In this document: positions 43,068 through 52,798 of the stretch, in pieces
Position numbering within the stretch: position 1 is the first letter of the stretch
Layout: every line of letters starts with the position of its first letter
NCBI GenBank assembly: GCA_020636215.1
Contig: JACJYG010000004.1
Location: 1,550,001-1,614,000, forward strand
Origin: Lewinellaceae bacterium
GTDB lineage: Bacteria; Bacteroidota; Bacteroidia; Chitinophagales; Saprospiraceae
Length of the DNA: 64,000 nucleotides
Reading direction: 5' to 3'
Position numbers and translations under genes: made by a program
The notes under the pieces: model-generated
The model's input: the letters and a program-made list of their open reading frames with translations, nothing else
What the model was told of the DNA's origin: nothing
The model's database searches: none

Positions 43068-43408
43068 TCAGTGCGCCGGTAAGTCCGTTTTCAATATGCC
43101 AGTTGACCATTTGGAGATTGGGGAAGAGGGGCCCCTTCTAAACCCCTCTCAACCCTCTCAACCTTGCCTTGCTCCCCACTTCCTGCGTCGGCACGGGCCT
43201 TCGCCCGCTTCCCACTTCCGCCCGCCCACTCGTTGCACTCGCGTTCGGGTAAAACTTCCGATTTCCCACTTCCGATTTCCCATCCCGACCTCCTGCGTCG
43301 GCACGGGACTCCCTTCGGTCGCTTCCGACTTCCCATCCCGACCTCCTGCGTCGGTACGGGACTCCCTTCGGTCGCTTCCGACTTCCCACTTCCCACTTCC
43401 CACTTCAA
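43068..43408. repeat. Gene-free region with two 53-bp direct repeats and short tandem words
   Basis: Two 53-bp copies at 43279-43331 and 43332-43384 differ by about one base; a degenerate earlier copy begins near 43173. CCCACTT heptamers follow (43385-43406), and the dispersed GGTTGAGAGG word is present in reverse at 43137-43166. Open frames exist on both strands because the sequence is GC-rich and repetitive, but none looks like a protein. Confidence 0.8.
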
Positions 43409-44551
43409 CTAAATCTTCCTCAGTAAGGCCCCGGCCTGCTGCAGGGTTTCCTCCGTTTTGGCGAAGCACAGGCGGATGATCTGTTCGTCCCGGCCATCGG
43501 AGTAAAAAACCGATACTGGAATGGCGGCTACGCCAAATTCACGGGTCATCCGTTTGGCAAACTCCGTGTCCGGTTCCTGGCTGATAGCGCTGTAGTCAAA
43601 GGTGCAGAAGTAGGTGCCTTCGCAGGGGAGGGGCCTCAAGCGGGAGCCTTGCAGGGCGTCCAGGAAAAAATCCCGCTTTTGTTGGTAAAAACCTGGCAGG
43701 GAAAGGTAAGTGCCTGCATCGGCAAGGTAATCCGCCAGGGCATGCTGCATGGGGGTATTGACGGAGAATACATTGAATTGGTGCACCTTGCGGAACTCCG
43801 CCATCAGGTGGGCAGGCGCCAGGCAGTAGCCGATCTTCCAGCCCGTATTGTGAAAGGTTTTTCCAAAAGAATAAACCGCGAGGCTGCGCTGCCAGAGCTC
43901 CGGATAGCGCAACACGCTCTGATGTGCCTGCGCATCGTAAATCAGGTGCTCGTATACCTCATCGCTAAGCACCAGGATGTCTGTACCGCTGGTAAGCCGG
44001 GAAAGAGCCTGCAGGTCCTCTGCTTTTAGCGTCGTACCGGTAGGGTTGTGCGGGGTATTGAACACGATCATTCGGGTGCGGGGCGTAATTAGGGCAGCTA
44101 TTTCCGTCCAGTCGGGCCGGTAGTGGGGGGCTTTTAAATCGTAAGGAACGGCAATTCCCCCGTTCACCTCCACCGAAGGCCGGTAGGAATCATAGGCCGG
44201 CTCCAGCAGAACTACTTCATCGCCGGGCCGCACAAAGGCGCTGATGGCGGTAAAGATAGCCTGAGTGGCGCCGGCGGTAATGGTGATTTCCGTATCCGGG
44301 TTGATGGTGGCGCCATAGAGCGTTTTCGCTTTGGCGGCTAACCGCTCCCGCAGCAATGGCACGCCGGCCATGGGGGCATACTGGTTGAAGCCCTTTTGCA
44401 TATACTCGTACACCAGCCCGTTCAGCTTTTCCGAAGAAGGAAAATTCGGGAAGCCCTGTGACAGGTTGATCGCCCCGTGCTCATTGGCCAGGGCCGACAT
44501 AACGGTAAAAATGGTGGTGCCGACGTGAGGAAGCTTGGATTGTATCTGCAT
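43409..44551 (-). CDS. PLP-dependent aminotransferase, methionine aminotransferase (YbdL)-like
   Basis: This 380-residue fold-type I aminotransferase reads MQIQSKLPHVGTTIFTVMSALANEHGAINLSQGFPNFP at its start and has NTPHNPTGTTL, DEVYEHLIYD and the Schiff-base lysine in SFGKTFHNTGWKIGY (about residue 230), then RLCFAKTEETL near the end. The combination matches the methionine/kynurenine-type subgroup that transaminates 4-methylthio-2-oxobutyrate, last step of methionine salvage, or aromatic 2-oxo acids. ATG 44551 is preferred to the in-frame ATG at 44578 because homologues begin at the KLPxVGTTIFT segment. Stands alone. Confidence 0.92.
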   Translation of the reverse strand: MQIQSKLPHVGTTIFTVMSALANEHGAINLSQGFPNFPSSEKLNGLVYEYMQKGFNQYAPMAGVPLLRERLAAKAKTLYGATINPDTEITITAGATQAIFTAISAFVRPGDEVVLLEPAYDSYRPSVEVNGGIAVPYDLKAPHYRPDWTEIAALITPRTRMIVFNTPHNPTGTTLKAEDLQALSRLTSGTDILVLSDEVYEHLIYDAQAHQSVLRYPELWQRSLAVYSFGKTFHNTGWKIGYCLAPAHLMAEFRKVHQFNVFSVNTPMQHALADYLADAGTYLSLPGFYQQKRDFFLDALQGSRLRPLPCEGTYFCTFDYSAISQEPDTEFAKRMTREFGVAAIPVSVFYSDGRDEQIIRLCFAKTEETLQQAGALLRKI

Positions 44552-44658
44552 GAGCTGATTTTGGTTAAGGTAGAACAAGCTCTAACTTACGAAGCCTCCG
44601 AAATATCAGCTTATAATTCTGGTCTGTTTTTCTATTTCAAGGCCTTGGACACAAGATA

Positions 44659-44677
44659 GAGGCTGTCTCAAAAAAGT
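44659..44677. other. Possible remnant of an IS terminal repeat at the island edge
   Basis: GAGGCTGTCTCAAAAAAGT resembles terminal inverted repeats of several insertion sequence families. No transposase or matching second end was found. It lies about 50 bp from the end of the giant-gene island. Confidence 0.25.
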
Positions 44678-44729
44678 ATCCATAGCATTGCTAAACAGTT
44701 ACTACGGGCTCGCGAACGGAATCAGCCTG

Positions 44730-46386
44730 CTATTTTGCAGTATCCACCGGTAATTCCACCGGCAACTCCTTCGGCGCCTCTGCCGGCGCTTCTTTTGGCT
44801 TTTCTTTGGCGGCGGCCTCCACGGTAAAGGGTAGCGCGTTCGTCTCGTTGCCGTTCAGCAGCAGGCTTGCCCACAGGCGGGGGCTGCCGTTGAGTTTACC
44901 CAGAAAGCTGGAGTCCAGGGAAAATATAACCATTTGATCGGTCCACAGCTCAATGTGGGCGTCTGCAGGCTGGTGGTTGATGGCGAGCTGGAATTTGTCT
45001 TTATCGCTCCGTTCGTTGGTTCCCCGCAGGGACTGTCCGAAGAGGGTGACGGTAATGCCTCCTTTGCCTTCGTTCTGGACGAGGTAGTGCAGCTGTGGCG
45101 GCTGTTTCAGGTTCTGGCCGTCGGCGTACACCTGGATGAGGTGCATCGTCCGTTCCATAGCATGGTCGATGCGTCCGATGGTCTGTCGGAGGTCGAAATC
45201 GGTGAGGATGCCCTCTGCCACGTACTGGCTTTGGATATAGGTGCCGTTGAGGTTCAGCTCCCAGACGAAGCTGGTGAAGGCGGTCTGCACCTGCACCAGG
45301 TCAGTATGGCGCGCTGGATGCGCTCCAGCGGGTCTTTGAGGAATTGGGTGAGGATGGCCGCCAGGCCGCCCAGCCTTTACCAGCACGCCGGTGACGCGCC
45401 CGCCCAGTTCCTGGCTGGTACGGAGAGATGATGACGCCGCCCATAATGAGGATAGCGCCCATGGCGAAGGTGGCGACGTTGAGCTGCTGCAACAGGCGCA
45501 TGGTTTTCTTGGCGTTGTCCACGGCATCGTTGAGCAGGATGGAGGCTCTTCGCTGCGCGCCTTGGAGGGCTTCAGGTAATATTCGGACAATAGTTCCTGG
45601 CGGGCGGTACGCTCCCGCTCTTCGCCGGTCACGGTGCGCACCAGGGCGTCGATTACCACCCTACCGCCGATGTTGCCCAGGATTTTGACGAGGTTTTCTC
45701 CGAATATCGAGGTTCTCTTCCTGTGGCAGGCGTTTGCTGAGGGGGCTCGATGGTAAGGCGCTCGAGCTGGCTTCTGATCCGGGCGTAAACCTCCGTTTTG
45801 TCGTCGAAGAACCAGCGGTCGCTCATCTCGCCGAGCAGCTGGGTGATCCATTTCTGCACGGCGATCTCCTGTTCTTTCATCTGCTCTTCCATGAGCAACT
45901 TCAACATGGACTGCCCCATACTGAAGGTGGGCCTCCGGGATGAGGCTGCCGTCAGGTGGCGGACCGTTTCGTCCTGGCTTACCACGATGTCGGCGTAAGC
46001 TTTTGACCTTTCCCGCAGGGAGTAACACCAGCGGTAGATCTCGTTGATGGTGTGGTTGTCCAGCTCGTTTTTGTCCAGTTTTTATCCTCGAATACCCGCT
46101 TGACGGTGGGGTTCTGCTGGTCGTCCAGCACTTTATGGAAGACGTAGTCCCTCACTTCTGCTTCCTTGCTCATGTCCTGGCGGTTGTTCAGCAGGTTGGT
46201 CAGGGCGAGCACGGCGCCGGGCACGTAGTGGGCCTTGTGGGAGGCGCGGTCGACCAGGGTGCCATTCTTATCGCTACCACCCAGATGACGCATTTTTCGA
46301 GGATAGCCTTCAGGGCGGCCTCGCTGCCGTACTCGATGGCGCTGGCGATCAGCTCGCTACTTTGTCCTCCTGGTTGAGGTCTTTGA
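44730..46386 (-). pseudogene. C-terminal part of a large helical-repeat membrane protein, heavily frameshifted
   Basis: Continuation of the gene that starts at 47784. Coherent peptide blocks are in successive frames: SELIASAIEYGSEAALKAILEKC; then ASHKAHYVPGAVLALTNLLNNRQDMSKEAEVRDYVFHKVLDDQQNPTVKRVFEDKNWTK; then VVSQDETVRHLTAASS..QSMLKLLMEEQMKEQEIAVQKWITQLLGEMSDRWFFDDKTEVYARIRSQLERLTIE; then NLVKILGNIGGRVVIDALVRTVTGEERERTARQELLSEYYLKPSKA; then DNAKKTMRLLQQLNVATFAMGAILIMGGVII (a membrane helix); then a beta-rich C-terminal domain to 44730. At least six shifts are needed. The C-terminal domain plus Pro/Glu/Ala-rich tail is intact from about 45300. Whether the breaks are real or sequencing errors cannot be decided here. 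Confidence 0.7.
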
Positions 46387-47784
46387 TCAGCTCGTTGAGG
46401 CGTTCCTGGATGACGGCGGACTTCCGCTTGAGGAATGCGCTGGTATGGTACTGATACTTCCGGGTCTTCGTGGTTGACTGTAGCCAGGATGACCGGCAGG
46501 AGGTCGTCGTGGTTGGGGAAATCGGGAGCTTCCCAGCGAGCCTCGAGGATGCGGGGGTGTACCAGCAGCAGCTTCCTTTTTCCTGCTGGGTGAAAGAGAT
46601 GTTTTCGAGTAGTTTTTAGCCGCATCCGCCCGGTATACCCTGGCGATCCTTTTAAAGGTTTCGCTGCCGTCTTCGTTGTCCTCCGGTACTTCCCGCCTTT
46701 CCATATACCGCAGGTATTTGAACAGCTCGGTTTCATGCGGTTGCAGGAATTGAATGGCTTCTTCCCGGACATTCTGCTCGTCGTGCTTCAGGGCCTCCAT
46801 GAGAGCGGGCAGGATCTTGTGCTCCAGTTTTTTGTTGGCTTTCCAGCGGTCGTCCAGATCTTTGAAGCTGAGCCATGCCCTGCCGCGGTCCTGGAGGAGA
46901 AGGCTGTCGTGATGGGTCAGGAAGTCGAATACATCGTCATCGCCCAGGATCTTTCGGATGTCCTCCAGGTCTTTCTCCAGAGAATTCTCCTCTCCCGATT
47001 CCCGCAGGTATTTGAACAGGGCGAAGTAAATTTCCCGCCGGATCTTTTTTTCTAACGGTATTTCATCGCGTTTGTCGTTCAGGTAATCAAAGGCCTCGCG
47101 GGGCGTATTGGGGTGGGGCGCAACTTCCGTTTCGAAGTTCCGGAGGCGGTAGCAGCGCAGCCGGTAGGTGGTCAGTGTCTGGTTGGCGCGGTAGTCCCAC
47201 GCCTGGAAATAGGGTTTTCGGCCGTCTTTGAACTTCCCCCATATCTCTTCCCAGAACACGACAAAAGCTTTCCAGTACTCGCTCATTTTGGAGTTGAAAA
47301 AGCGCTCTATGCGGCCTTCATCGTCTCCCGGCAGTTGAGAAAGAGTGGTTAGAACAGCATCTACGACGAACTTTTCCTCCTTCCATGCCCGTGGGCGGAC
47401 ATCCTTGCTGGCCTGCACAAAGGCTGACCACGATCCTTGCGCGAACGCTCCCAGTGCTTTCCACAGCACATCGATACCGTGCTCCCAGTCGTCCTCCGGC
47501 GTATAGCCCTTTGTCTGCAGGTGATGGAGCAGGGTGGCGCCCTCTTTCAGCACCGCCCAGGTATTGCCGTCGGTTTTTCCCTCTTTTGCGGCTTCTTCCA
47601 GCAATTCCAGCGCCCGGTTGGCGAGGGTGTCCATGTCATTGCTGTAATCTTCTATCAACCGGTCAAAAAGCCGGGGTTCGGGGTCTTCGTAGACGCTCCA
47701 GTTCTTGCCGATGGAGCCTTCGGCGGAGAGGAGGAGTTTTTTCCAGGTGGGGTTGTCGGGCAGGGGCAGGGTAGTGGTGCTCAT
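46387..47784 (-). CDS. N-terminal part of a large helical-repeat protein (last gene of the island)
   Basis: From ATG 47784 the frame reads MSTTTLPLPDNPTWKKLLLSAEGSIGKNWSV... and is coherent for about 390 residues, to FKRIARVYRADAAKN near 46615. The rest of this open frame (Pro/Ser/Arg-rich) is out of phase. The protein is helical throughout, with HEAT/ARM-like paired helices (LEHKILPALMEALKHDEQNVREEAIQFLQPHE). Full length with the next segment would be about 1018 residues, with one membrane helix near residue 760. I do not recognise a family. It follows the 768-residue gene on the same strand, separated by a palindromic element. Confidence 0.7.
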   Translation of the reverse strand: MSTTTLPLPDNPTWKKLLLSAEGSIGKNWSVYEDPEPRLFDRLIEDYSNDMDTLANRALELLEEAAKEGKTDGNTWAVLKEGATLLHHLQTKGYTPEDDWEHGIDVLWKALGAFAQGSWSAFVQASKDVRPRAWKEEKFVVDAVLTTLSQLPGDDEGRIERFFNSKMSEYWKAFVVFWEEIWGKFKDGRKPYFQAWDYRANQTLTTYRLRCYRLRNFETEVAPHPNTPREAFDYLNDKRDEIPLEKKIRREIYFALFKYLRESGEENSLEKDLEDIRKILGDDDVFDFLTHHDSLLLQDRGRAWLSFKDLDDRWKANKKLEHKILPALMEALKHDEQNVREEAIQFLQPHETELFKYLRYMERREVPEDNEDGSETFKRIARVYRADAAKNYSKTSLSPSRKKEAAAGTPPHPRGSLGSSRFPQPRRPPAGHPGYSQPRRPGSISTIPAHSSSGSPPSSRNASTS

Positions 47785-47864
47785 GTTACTAGATGTTTAG
47801 GAAGAAAGCGATACAGTTTAAAATTAAGAAAACCTCGTCGGAATTTAGGCGGCAAATTTGTAAC

Positions 47865-48003
47865 TTCAGTATCAATGGGAAAGCACATTTTCTACCTTTG
47901 TTTGCCCCGCCCCCGAAGGGAGCAAAGGCAGAAAATGCGCTGGCACCTTTCAGAGTTGGGGCAAAACAGGGCATTTTCTGCCGCCGACTTCGATGATACT
48001 GAA
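47865..48003. repeat. Nested palindromic element with 10-bp terminal inverted repeats
   Basis: TTCAGTATCA (47865-47874) and TGATACTGAA (47994-48003) bound 139 bp. Inside, GGCAGAAAATGC (47927-47938) pairs perfectly with GCATTTTCTGCC (47971-47982), and 47883-47900 pairs with 47923-47940 with two mismatches. It starts 13 bp after the stop of the 768-residue gene. It has the form of a MITE-like or REP-like element, or a complex terminator/attenuator before the next gene. Confidence 0.75.
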
Positions 48004-48016
48004 ACAAATTTTTTTA

Positions 48017-50323
48017 TCAGGCTCCGGTGCGGACAAACCGCACCTTTTGCACGCCTTCTACCATTGAAAGGGCGAATTGGGCGGAGGTCAGCTGGCCTTT
48101 GAATTTCAGGCGGCTTTTCTTATTGTTGATGTCCTTATACAAATGGCTGACATGCACTACGCGGCTTTGGGGGTCCCAGTCTGAGCTGTCCACGATCTCA
48201 GTAGCCCAGGGTTTGTTATTATTACTGGGGTCTTTATCCAACCCTTCTGCATCGCGGAGTGCCTTGGTGTACCTATCCGGGGTTTGGGGTTTAGGGATAT
48301 CAAACCCCAGATGCAACATTTCCGGCTTCTGGTGGATGTCAACGGCAACGACATCCCCTTCAAACAAACAAAGCAGGACATTGGGAGACAGGCGCTCCAT
48401 GCGGAGTATTTTCAATTTATTGCTATCCATTCCCGCCTCATCACTGGCCACTTGTTTGTAGCCATCCACCTGCAGTTTGGGCCATCCTTTGACCACATAA
48501 GAGCGCAGCAGGAAGCCGCTCACTACCGAAGGCTGTTTGCCGGCAACATGATCCTGATGCAGCTTTTGGTCGGCGGCAGCATCGGCAGCGGTCACCCTGC
48601 CTACGCTAAAGGCTCCGTCGATCAGACAGGAGATCCAATCGGGGTCGAGCTGAAAGAACCGGAAGGACTCTTTGGGCAGCATGCGTTCGTCGGGCGCCAG
48701 GTAGTTGAAGGGCAGGCCCTTGAGCAGCCCCAGGGCGCTGAACCATTTTTCCACTTCTTCGGGTAAAGCAGGGGCCTCGCTTACGGGTTGGTGGAAAGGA
48801 AGGTGGGGGTGCATTTCCTGTTGTTCCGCCAGCTTTAACTGGTTGCTGTGCAGGCGCTTCCAGCGGTAGAGGCTGGTAGACACGCCCTTGTTCTTCAGGG
48901 CCATCAGCCGGCCCAGCTCCCAGGCGGCGGCGTACGACACGTCGAACATGCCGTATTGCTCATCGTACATAAGCAGGGCATCGGCGCAGGAAGCCGGGAA
49001 GGTATCCGCCGGCAGAGCGGAAGCTGGTTTGTGCCCCGGTATCATCGGGCTGCGGTACCAGGAGATGCTCTTGCCACCCCGCCGGAAAAAGTGGGGAAGG
49101 GGCACATAGCCGCTTTCCAGGTATCGGTTGGCGGTTTTGATATTGGCATCGTTATTTGGATTAGGCTGCAGGGGAAGGCGCAGGGTGTTGAGCGTATCGC
49201 CCTTTCCATCCTTGATGAGCCGCGCCAGCATTTGGTCGAAGTTATGGGTTTCGGTGACACAGTTGAAGCTCCAGCTTTTCAGGCTGACAAGCGGAATGAG
49301 GTCATCGTCTTTACACTGTGCATCGAAATAGAAGCTGTACTGGCTTCCATCCCAATGATATCGCTCTTCCAGCGAAACCAGGTGCACGATTGACCGGGCG
49401 CCGGGTTTGGGCAGGCGGTTGGCCGGCACGATGGCGACCTTCTGCCCGAATTCATCGTTAGCGGTGATCTTTACGGTTTTGGGATTAATATCTATGGGCT
49501 TATCGTTAATCCATACTTTTACATCGTATTCGCCTGCCTTCAGCTTTCCGGGCTCCAGTCTGGAATGGAAGGTGTTGTCTTCAAGCTTTTCAACTGGCGC
49601 ATAGGCTGCATGGGCGAGTTGGCCTTTGGCATCCCATAACTCGTAGTAGAGGCTGTCTGCATTGGTGTTGTCCAGGTTGATCCGCAGGGAAGACTCCCGG
49701 GCGTGGCAAAGCCGCGCCAGGTCTTCACCAGAGGGAAGCAGCTGCTGGAGCAGCGATTTTTTTACGTTGACAACGGTGAGCTTATCGTTGCCGTCTTCAT
49801 CTGATTCCAGGACAGGCTTTCGATTGTCCGGAGGGAGCTGCAGGTTGGGCAATTTCAGAAAATCACTAATGGTCATGATCGTGCCATTCTCATTTCCTGC
49901 GCCCTTATCCTCAACCTTAGCCTCAACCTCAACCTTAGCCTCCAATTCCTCCTCATTGAACACCAGCAGGGCCATCCAGGGCATATCTTCCACCTTTTGC
50001 CTTTCGTTATCCGTTTTGTCTTTCGGCTCGGCAATCATGCGCTCCCAGGGCAGGGTGTTGCGGGACAGGACCACCTGAGGGAATACACTACTGTGCTCTC
50101 CAAGGCTATTTGCCGGCGGATATACGGAGGCAATATCTGAGGGCTTGAGCGTAAAGCGCTCTCCCCGGATGGAAAAATTCAGCTGCTGGCCGGAGAAGGT
50201 GTTCTTTTTAGAGACGCCCGCTGCGGTGATAGACTGGGAGACATCCAGGGTATAGTCACCGCTCTTCAGGCCAGGCCGTTGGTATTGTATGAAATCGATG
50301 TATGTTTCTATGGTATTGCCCAT
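48017..50323 (-). CDS. 768-residue uncharacterised protein of the giant-gene island
   Basis: The frame is intact over 2.3 kb. The protein has no signal peptide; it starts MGNTIETYIDFIQYQRPGLKSGDYTLDVSQSI, a beta-rich N-terminal domain. A charged repeat-like loop (EEELEAKVEVEAKVEDKGAG) and several beta-sandwich-like stretches follow. A helical C-terminal half contains LPEEVEKWFSALGLLKGLPFNYLAPDERMLPKESFRFFQLDPDWISCLIDGAFSVGR. I recall this last block as strongly conserved in uncharacterised large bacterial proteins, but cannot name a domain. It may be an assembly or scaffold component of a complex built by the neighbouring giant genes. Start ATG 50323 is clear. Confidence 0.8.
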   Translation of the reverse strand: MGNTIETYIDFIQYQRPGLKSGDYTLDVSQSITAAGVSKKNTFSGQQLNFSIRGERFTLKPSDIASVYPPANSLGEHSSVFPQVVLSRNTLPWERMIAEPKDKTDNERQKVEDMPWMALLVFNEEELEAKVEVEAKVEDKGAGNENGTIMTISDFLKLPNLQLPPDNRKPVLESDEDGNDKLTVVNVKKSLLQQLLPSGEDLARLCHARESSLRINLDNTNADSLYYELWDAKGQLAHAAYAPVEKLEDNTFHSRLEPGKLKAGEYDVKVWINDKPIDINPKTVKITANDEFGQKVAIVPANRLPKPGARSIVHLVSLEERYHWDGSQYSFYFDAQCKDDDLIPLVSLKSWSFNCVTETHNFDQMLARLIKDGKGDTLNTLRLPLQPNPNNDANIKTANRYLESGYVPLPHFFRRGGKSISWYRSPMIPGHKPASALPADTFPASCADALLMYDEQYGMFDVSYAAAWELGRLMALKNKGVSTSLYRWKRLHSNQLKLAEQQEMHPHLPFHQPVSEAPALPEEVEKWFSALGLLKGLPFNYLAPDERMLPKESFRFFQLDPDWISCLIDGAFSVGRVTAADAAADQKLHQDHVAGKQPSVVSGFLLRSYVVKGWPKLQVDGYKQVASDEAGMDSNKLKILRMERLSPNVLLCLFEGDVVAVDIHQKPEMLHLGFDIPKPQTPDRYTKALRDAEGLDKDPSNNNKPWATEIVDSSDWDPQSRVVHVSHLYKDINNKKSRLKFKGQLTSAQFALSMVEGVQKVRFVRTGA

Positions 50324-50428
50324 TGCTGTGTTTTTTGTAACTGTTTCTGGTTTTCTGGTATTGCGGGTAGGTGCTTCAGGAGGGCCTACACCAGGTAATC
50401 GAAATCTAAATAGGTACTTTTTTAAAGG

Positions 50429-52798
50429 TTAAGCGAAAGTGGCCGACAGCGGCTTTTCTACGACCAGCTGATCGAGGTCCGTGGGAGGCGCCAGTTTAAG
50501 GTTGTTCGTATCCAGTCCCAGTCCCTGCAAGAGGGCATTTCGCTTGCTGTCCAGTGTAGTAATATTATTGAGCTCCCCCGCTCCGGTTGGCGCTAATCCC
50601 TTGTAGGAGGCAACCGAAGGGCAATCGAAAGCACCGGATTGCTTATCGACTTCGTACTGCAGATTTTTTTTCAGTACCCATTGGGATTGACCCGGCTTTG
50701 GCGGCTTAGCCGGCCGGATCTCGAAACCAGCCAAAGCGTTTTCGATAAACTGCGGATCGTTGACTTCTGCCTGCAGTTTATCGCCCCACATGGCGCGCGG
50801 CATGCGCTTGAGCACCGGAGTGAAGGCGAAATCAGCATTAACATTCTCTCCATCCCGCTTAATGGTGACGGTCAGGCTACTGGTGTCCACCTTCGCGACG
50901 TCCATCGGGGCAAGGCCAAAATCGGTTGTAGGAGTGGCGTTCTGCGCCTTCGCTTCCTCGCTCAATGGCAAAATGATCTGATGCCCGGAATCCGCGAAGT
51001 ACAGTTGGCCATTCTTAATCTCGGTATTCTTGAGCCCCAGCTCGTAGGTTTTTACCGGCACCTGCGTGTTGACCGTCAGGGTGGCGTTTTTAGGGTTGAG
51101 AATGTACCGTTTGCCTTTAGAGGCGCCCAGCGTCTCCTCCTTGACCAGCCCGTTTGTGACATTGGCCGTCAACACCTTGCTGTCATCCGGCAGGAAGGAG
51201 GATTTAAAGGCTTCCCATTGGAGCGGCTTGGGCTTACCCGGGCCATGGCCGAAGGAGATGGTGAAGGAAACGATGTAGTAATGGATGGTGGCCTTGCCCG
51301 AGAAGTCCGGCCCCCAGATGTGCACGTCGGCGCCGAGCCCGAAGGTGATGGTGCGCGTGCCGAACGCCCAAAAGGTGAAGGAAACGCCAATTTCCTCGTA
51401 TATGCGAGCGTCGTAGAAATAGGGCTGCCAGGATACGATGAAGTTGGCTCCGACCCTAAACCATGCCCTGATCGGCCCCATGTGGAAGAGCGCCTCCAGG
51501 TTGCCGCCCGCCATAAGCGCATGTGCGGTCAGTGCGAAGTACAAGCCCCCTTTGATGGAGAATACATCGCTCACCATCCAGTTGAAGCCCAGGCGGGGCA
51601 CTACTGGATAGTGTTTGGGCACGACAAACCGGGGGTGGTACCCGCCCAGGGTGACCACAAAGTCCCCCGCATGTTGCCCGCTGAACCAAACGTAGAAGGC
51701 AAAACCGCCGGTGAGGTGGCAGGCGCGGGCAAAGAGGTAGGAGTTGCTGGTCAGTTGGGCCTCGATGCTCAGAATGCCCTGGTCTGGGTTTAAGACGGCC
51801 CGAAGCGCCAGTTGTGCTTCCGCGATCGGAGGGACGACCTGGCCTGCCTCCGGTGTGGGAATAGCCAGCGTGGACAACCCCAGCACATCCACTTCGAAAT
51901 GCTGCCCAAAGCTCACCGCTGCCAGCGCAAAGGAGTCGAGCATCTCAAAGGACGTAAAGCGGATGCCCGCCGCCAGGAAGTATTCTTTGGGTTTTGGATA
52001 AATGTAGGTGCGCAGCTTGGTTAGTTCTTTTTGCAGCGTCGCCCGCCGGGCGGCTGCAGGATCGAGCGGCGTTTGCGTAGCCGTGCCTGCTGAAGGGGTG
52101 GAACCCGCTCCGCCGACGGCTTCATTGACCAGGGGAAACTGGCTTACCTGGTCAATGGGCGGCACTTTGATGGCGCGGTTGTAGCCAAACCCGGCCGCCA
52201 GGCCGGTCACGAAGAAGAAGGCCGGCCCGCCCAGCGGGAAATCCAGCACAGCGTACAGGAACAGCGAATCATACCCGTTTACCTTGGCATAGGAGCCAAT
52301 GGCCATGAGGCTGAACATTTCCATCTTCAGAATGGCCATGCCGTCATACTCGTCATAAGTGCCATTGCTGTCAGTCACCGTGGAGCGCAAAAACGACCCG
52401 CCGATCTCCACCGGCCCCTCGCTGTAGTCCAGCCCCAGGCCGTTGAGGCTGAATTTCGGGTCGAATGTATTGATCGGGTTGCCGACGCCCAGCCCATCCA
52501 GGGAAAGGGTGAGCCCGGCGAGGGTGAGGCTGGCGTCGAGGTAGCCCCAGATCATTTTATCCTTGTACTTGAAGCCGATGCGGTTGAACTGCACCGGGCC
52601 GACGGCCTGCTGGATGTCGATCCAGGTGGCGTCTCCGCCGCTGGGCGGGGGGGATGAAGTTCCTGGGGTTGATGAAGTTCCTGGGGTTGTTGGGGTTGAT
52701 GGGGTTCCTGTATTTCCTGGGGTTGATGGAGTTCCTGTAGTTCCTGAGGTTGTTGAGGTTCCTGGGGTTTTTGAGGTGCTGCGGGGGCCGGCCGGCAT
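50429..52798 (-). CDS. DUF6603-like giant protein, C-terminal segment
   Basis: This 789-codon open frame starts in a Thr/Ser/Pro/Gly-rich linker (SKTPGTSTTSGTTGTPSTPG...) encoded by a ~12-bp tandem repeat. It then enters the DUF6603-type region: ATWIDIQQAVGPVQFNRIGFKYKDKMIWGYLDASLTLAGLTLSLDGLGVGNPI, followed by long beta-strand-rich repeats (GNLEALFHMGPIRAWFRVGANFIVSW..., HIWGPDFSGKATIHYYIVSFTISFGHG). It is the C-terminal part of the protein that begins near 55282; a frameshift near 52800-52835 links it to the previous segment, and the ATG at 52798 is probably internal. DUF6603 proteins are very large, beta-rich and functionally unknown. Confidence 0.8.
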   Translation of the reverse strand: MPAGPRSTSKTPGTSTTSGTTGTPSTPGNTGTPSTPTTPGTSSTPGTSSPPPSGGDATWIDIQQAVGPVQFNRIGFKYKDKMIWGYLDASLTLAGLTLSLDGLGVGNPINTFDPKFSLNGLGLDYSEGPVEIGGSFLRSTVTDSNGTYDEYDGMAILKMEMFSLMAIGSYAKVNGYDSLFLYAVLDFPLGGPAFFFVTGLAAGFGYNRAIKVPPIDQVSQFPLVNEAVGGAGSTPSAGTATQTPLDPAAARRATLQKELTKLRTYIYPKPKEYFLAAGIRFTSFEMLDSFALAAVSFGQHFEVDVLGLSTLAIPTPEAGQVVPPIAEAQLALRAVLNPDQGILSIEAQLTSNSYLFARACHLTGGFAFYVWFSGQHAGDFVVTLGGYHPRFVVPKHYPVVPRLGFNWMVSDVFSIKGGLYFALTAHALMAGGNLEALFHMGPIRAWFRVGANFIVSWQPYFYDARIYEEIGVSFTFWAFGTRTITFGLGADVHIWGPDFSGKATIHYYIVSFTISFGHGPGKPKPLQWEAFKSSFLPDDSKVLTANVTNGLVKEETLGASKGKRYILNPKNATLTVNTQVPVKTYELGLKNTEIKNGQLYFADSGHQIILPLSEEAKAQNATPTTDFGLAPMDVAKVDTSSLTVTIKRDGENVNADFAFTPVLKRMPRAMWGDKLQAEVNDPQFIENALAGFEIRPAKPPKPGQSQWVLKKNLQYEVDKQSGAFDCPSVASYKGLAPTGAGELNNITTLDSKRNALLQGLGLDTNNLKLAPPTDLDQLVVEKPLSATFA

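Noticed and set aside
43068..43408. CRISPR-like or coding repeat region
   Set aside because: Two adjacent 53-bp copies without unique spacers; frames on both strands are low-complexity Arg/Gly/Ser products.
47789..48007. Small genes on either strand between two island genes
   Set aside because: Both frames are formed by a nested palindromic element.
50639..51793. Plus-strand frame of 384 codons opposite the DUF6603-like gene
   Set aside because: It is antisense to a clear coding region, and its composition (Gly/Arg/Val/His-rich) is typical of a shadow frame.
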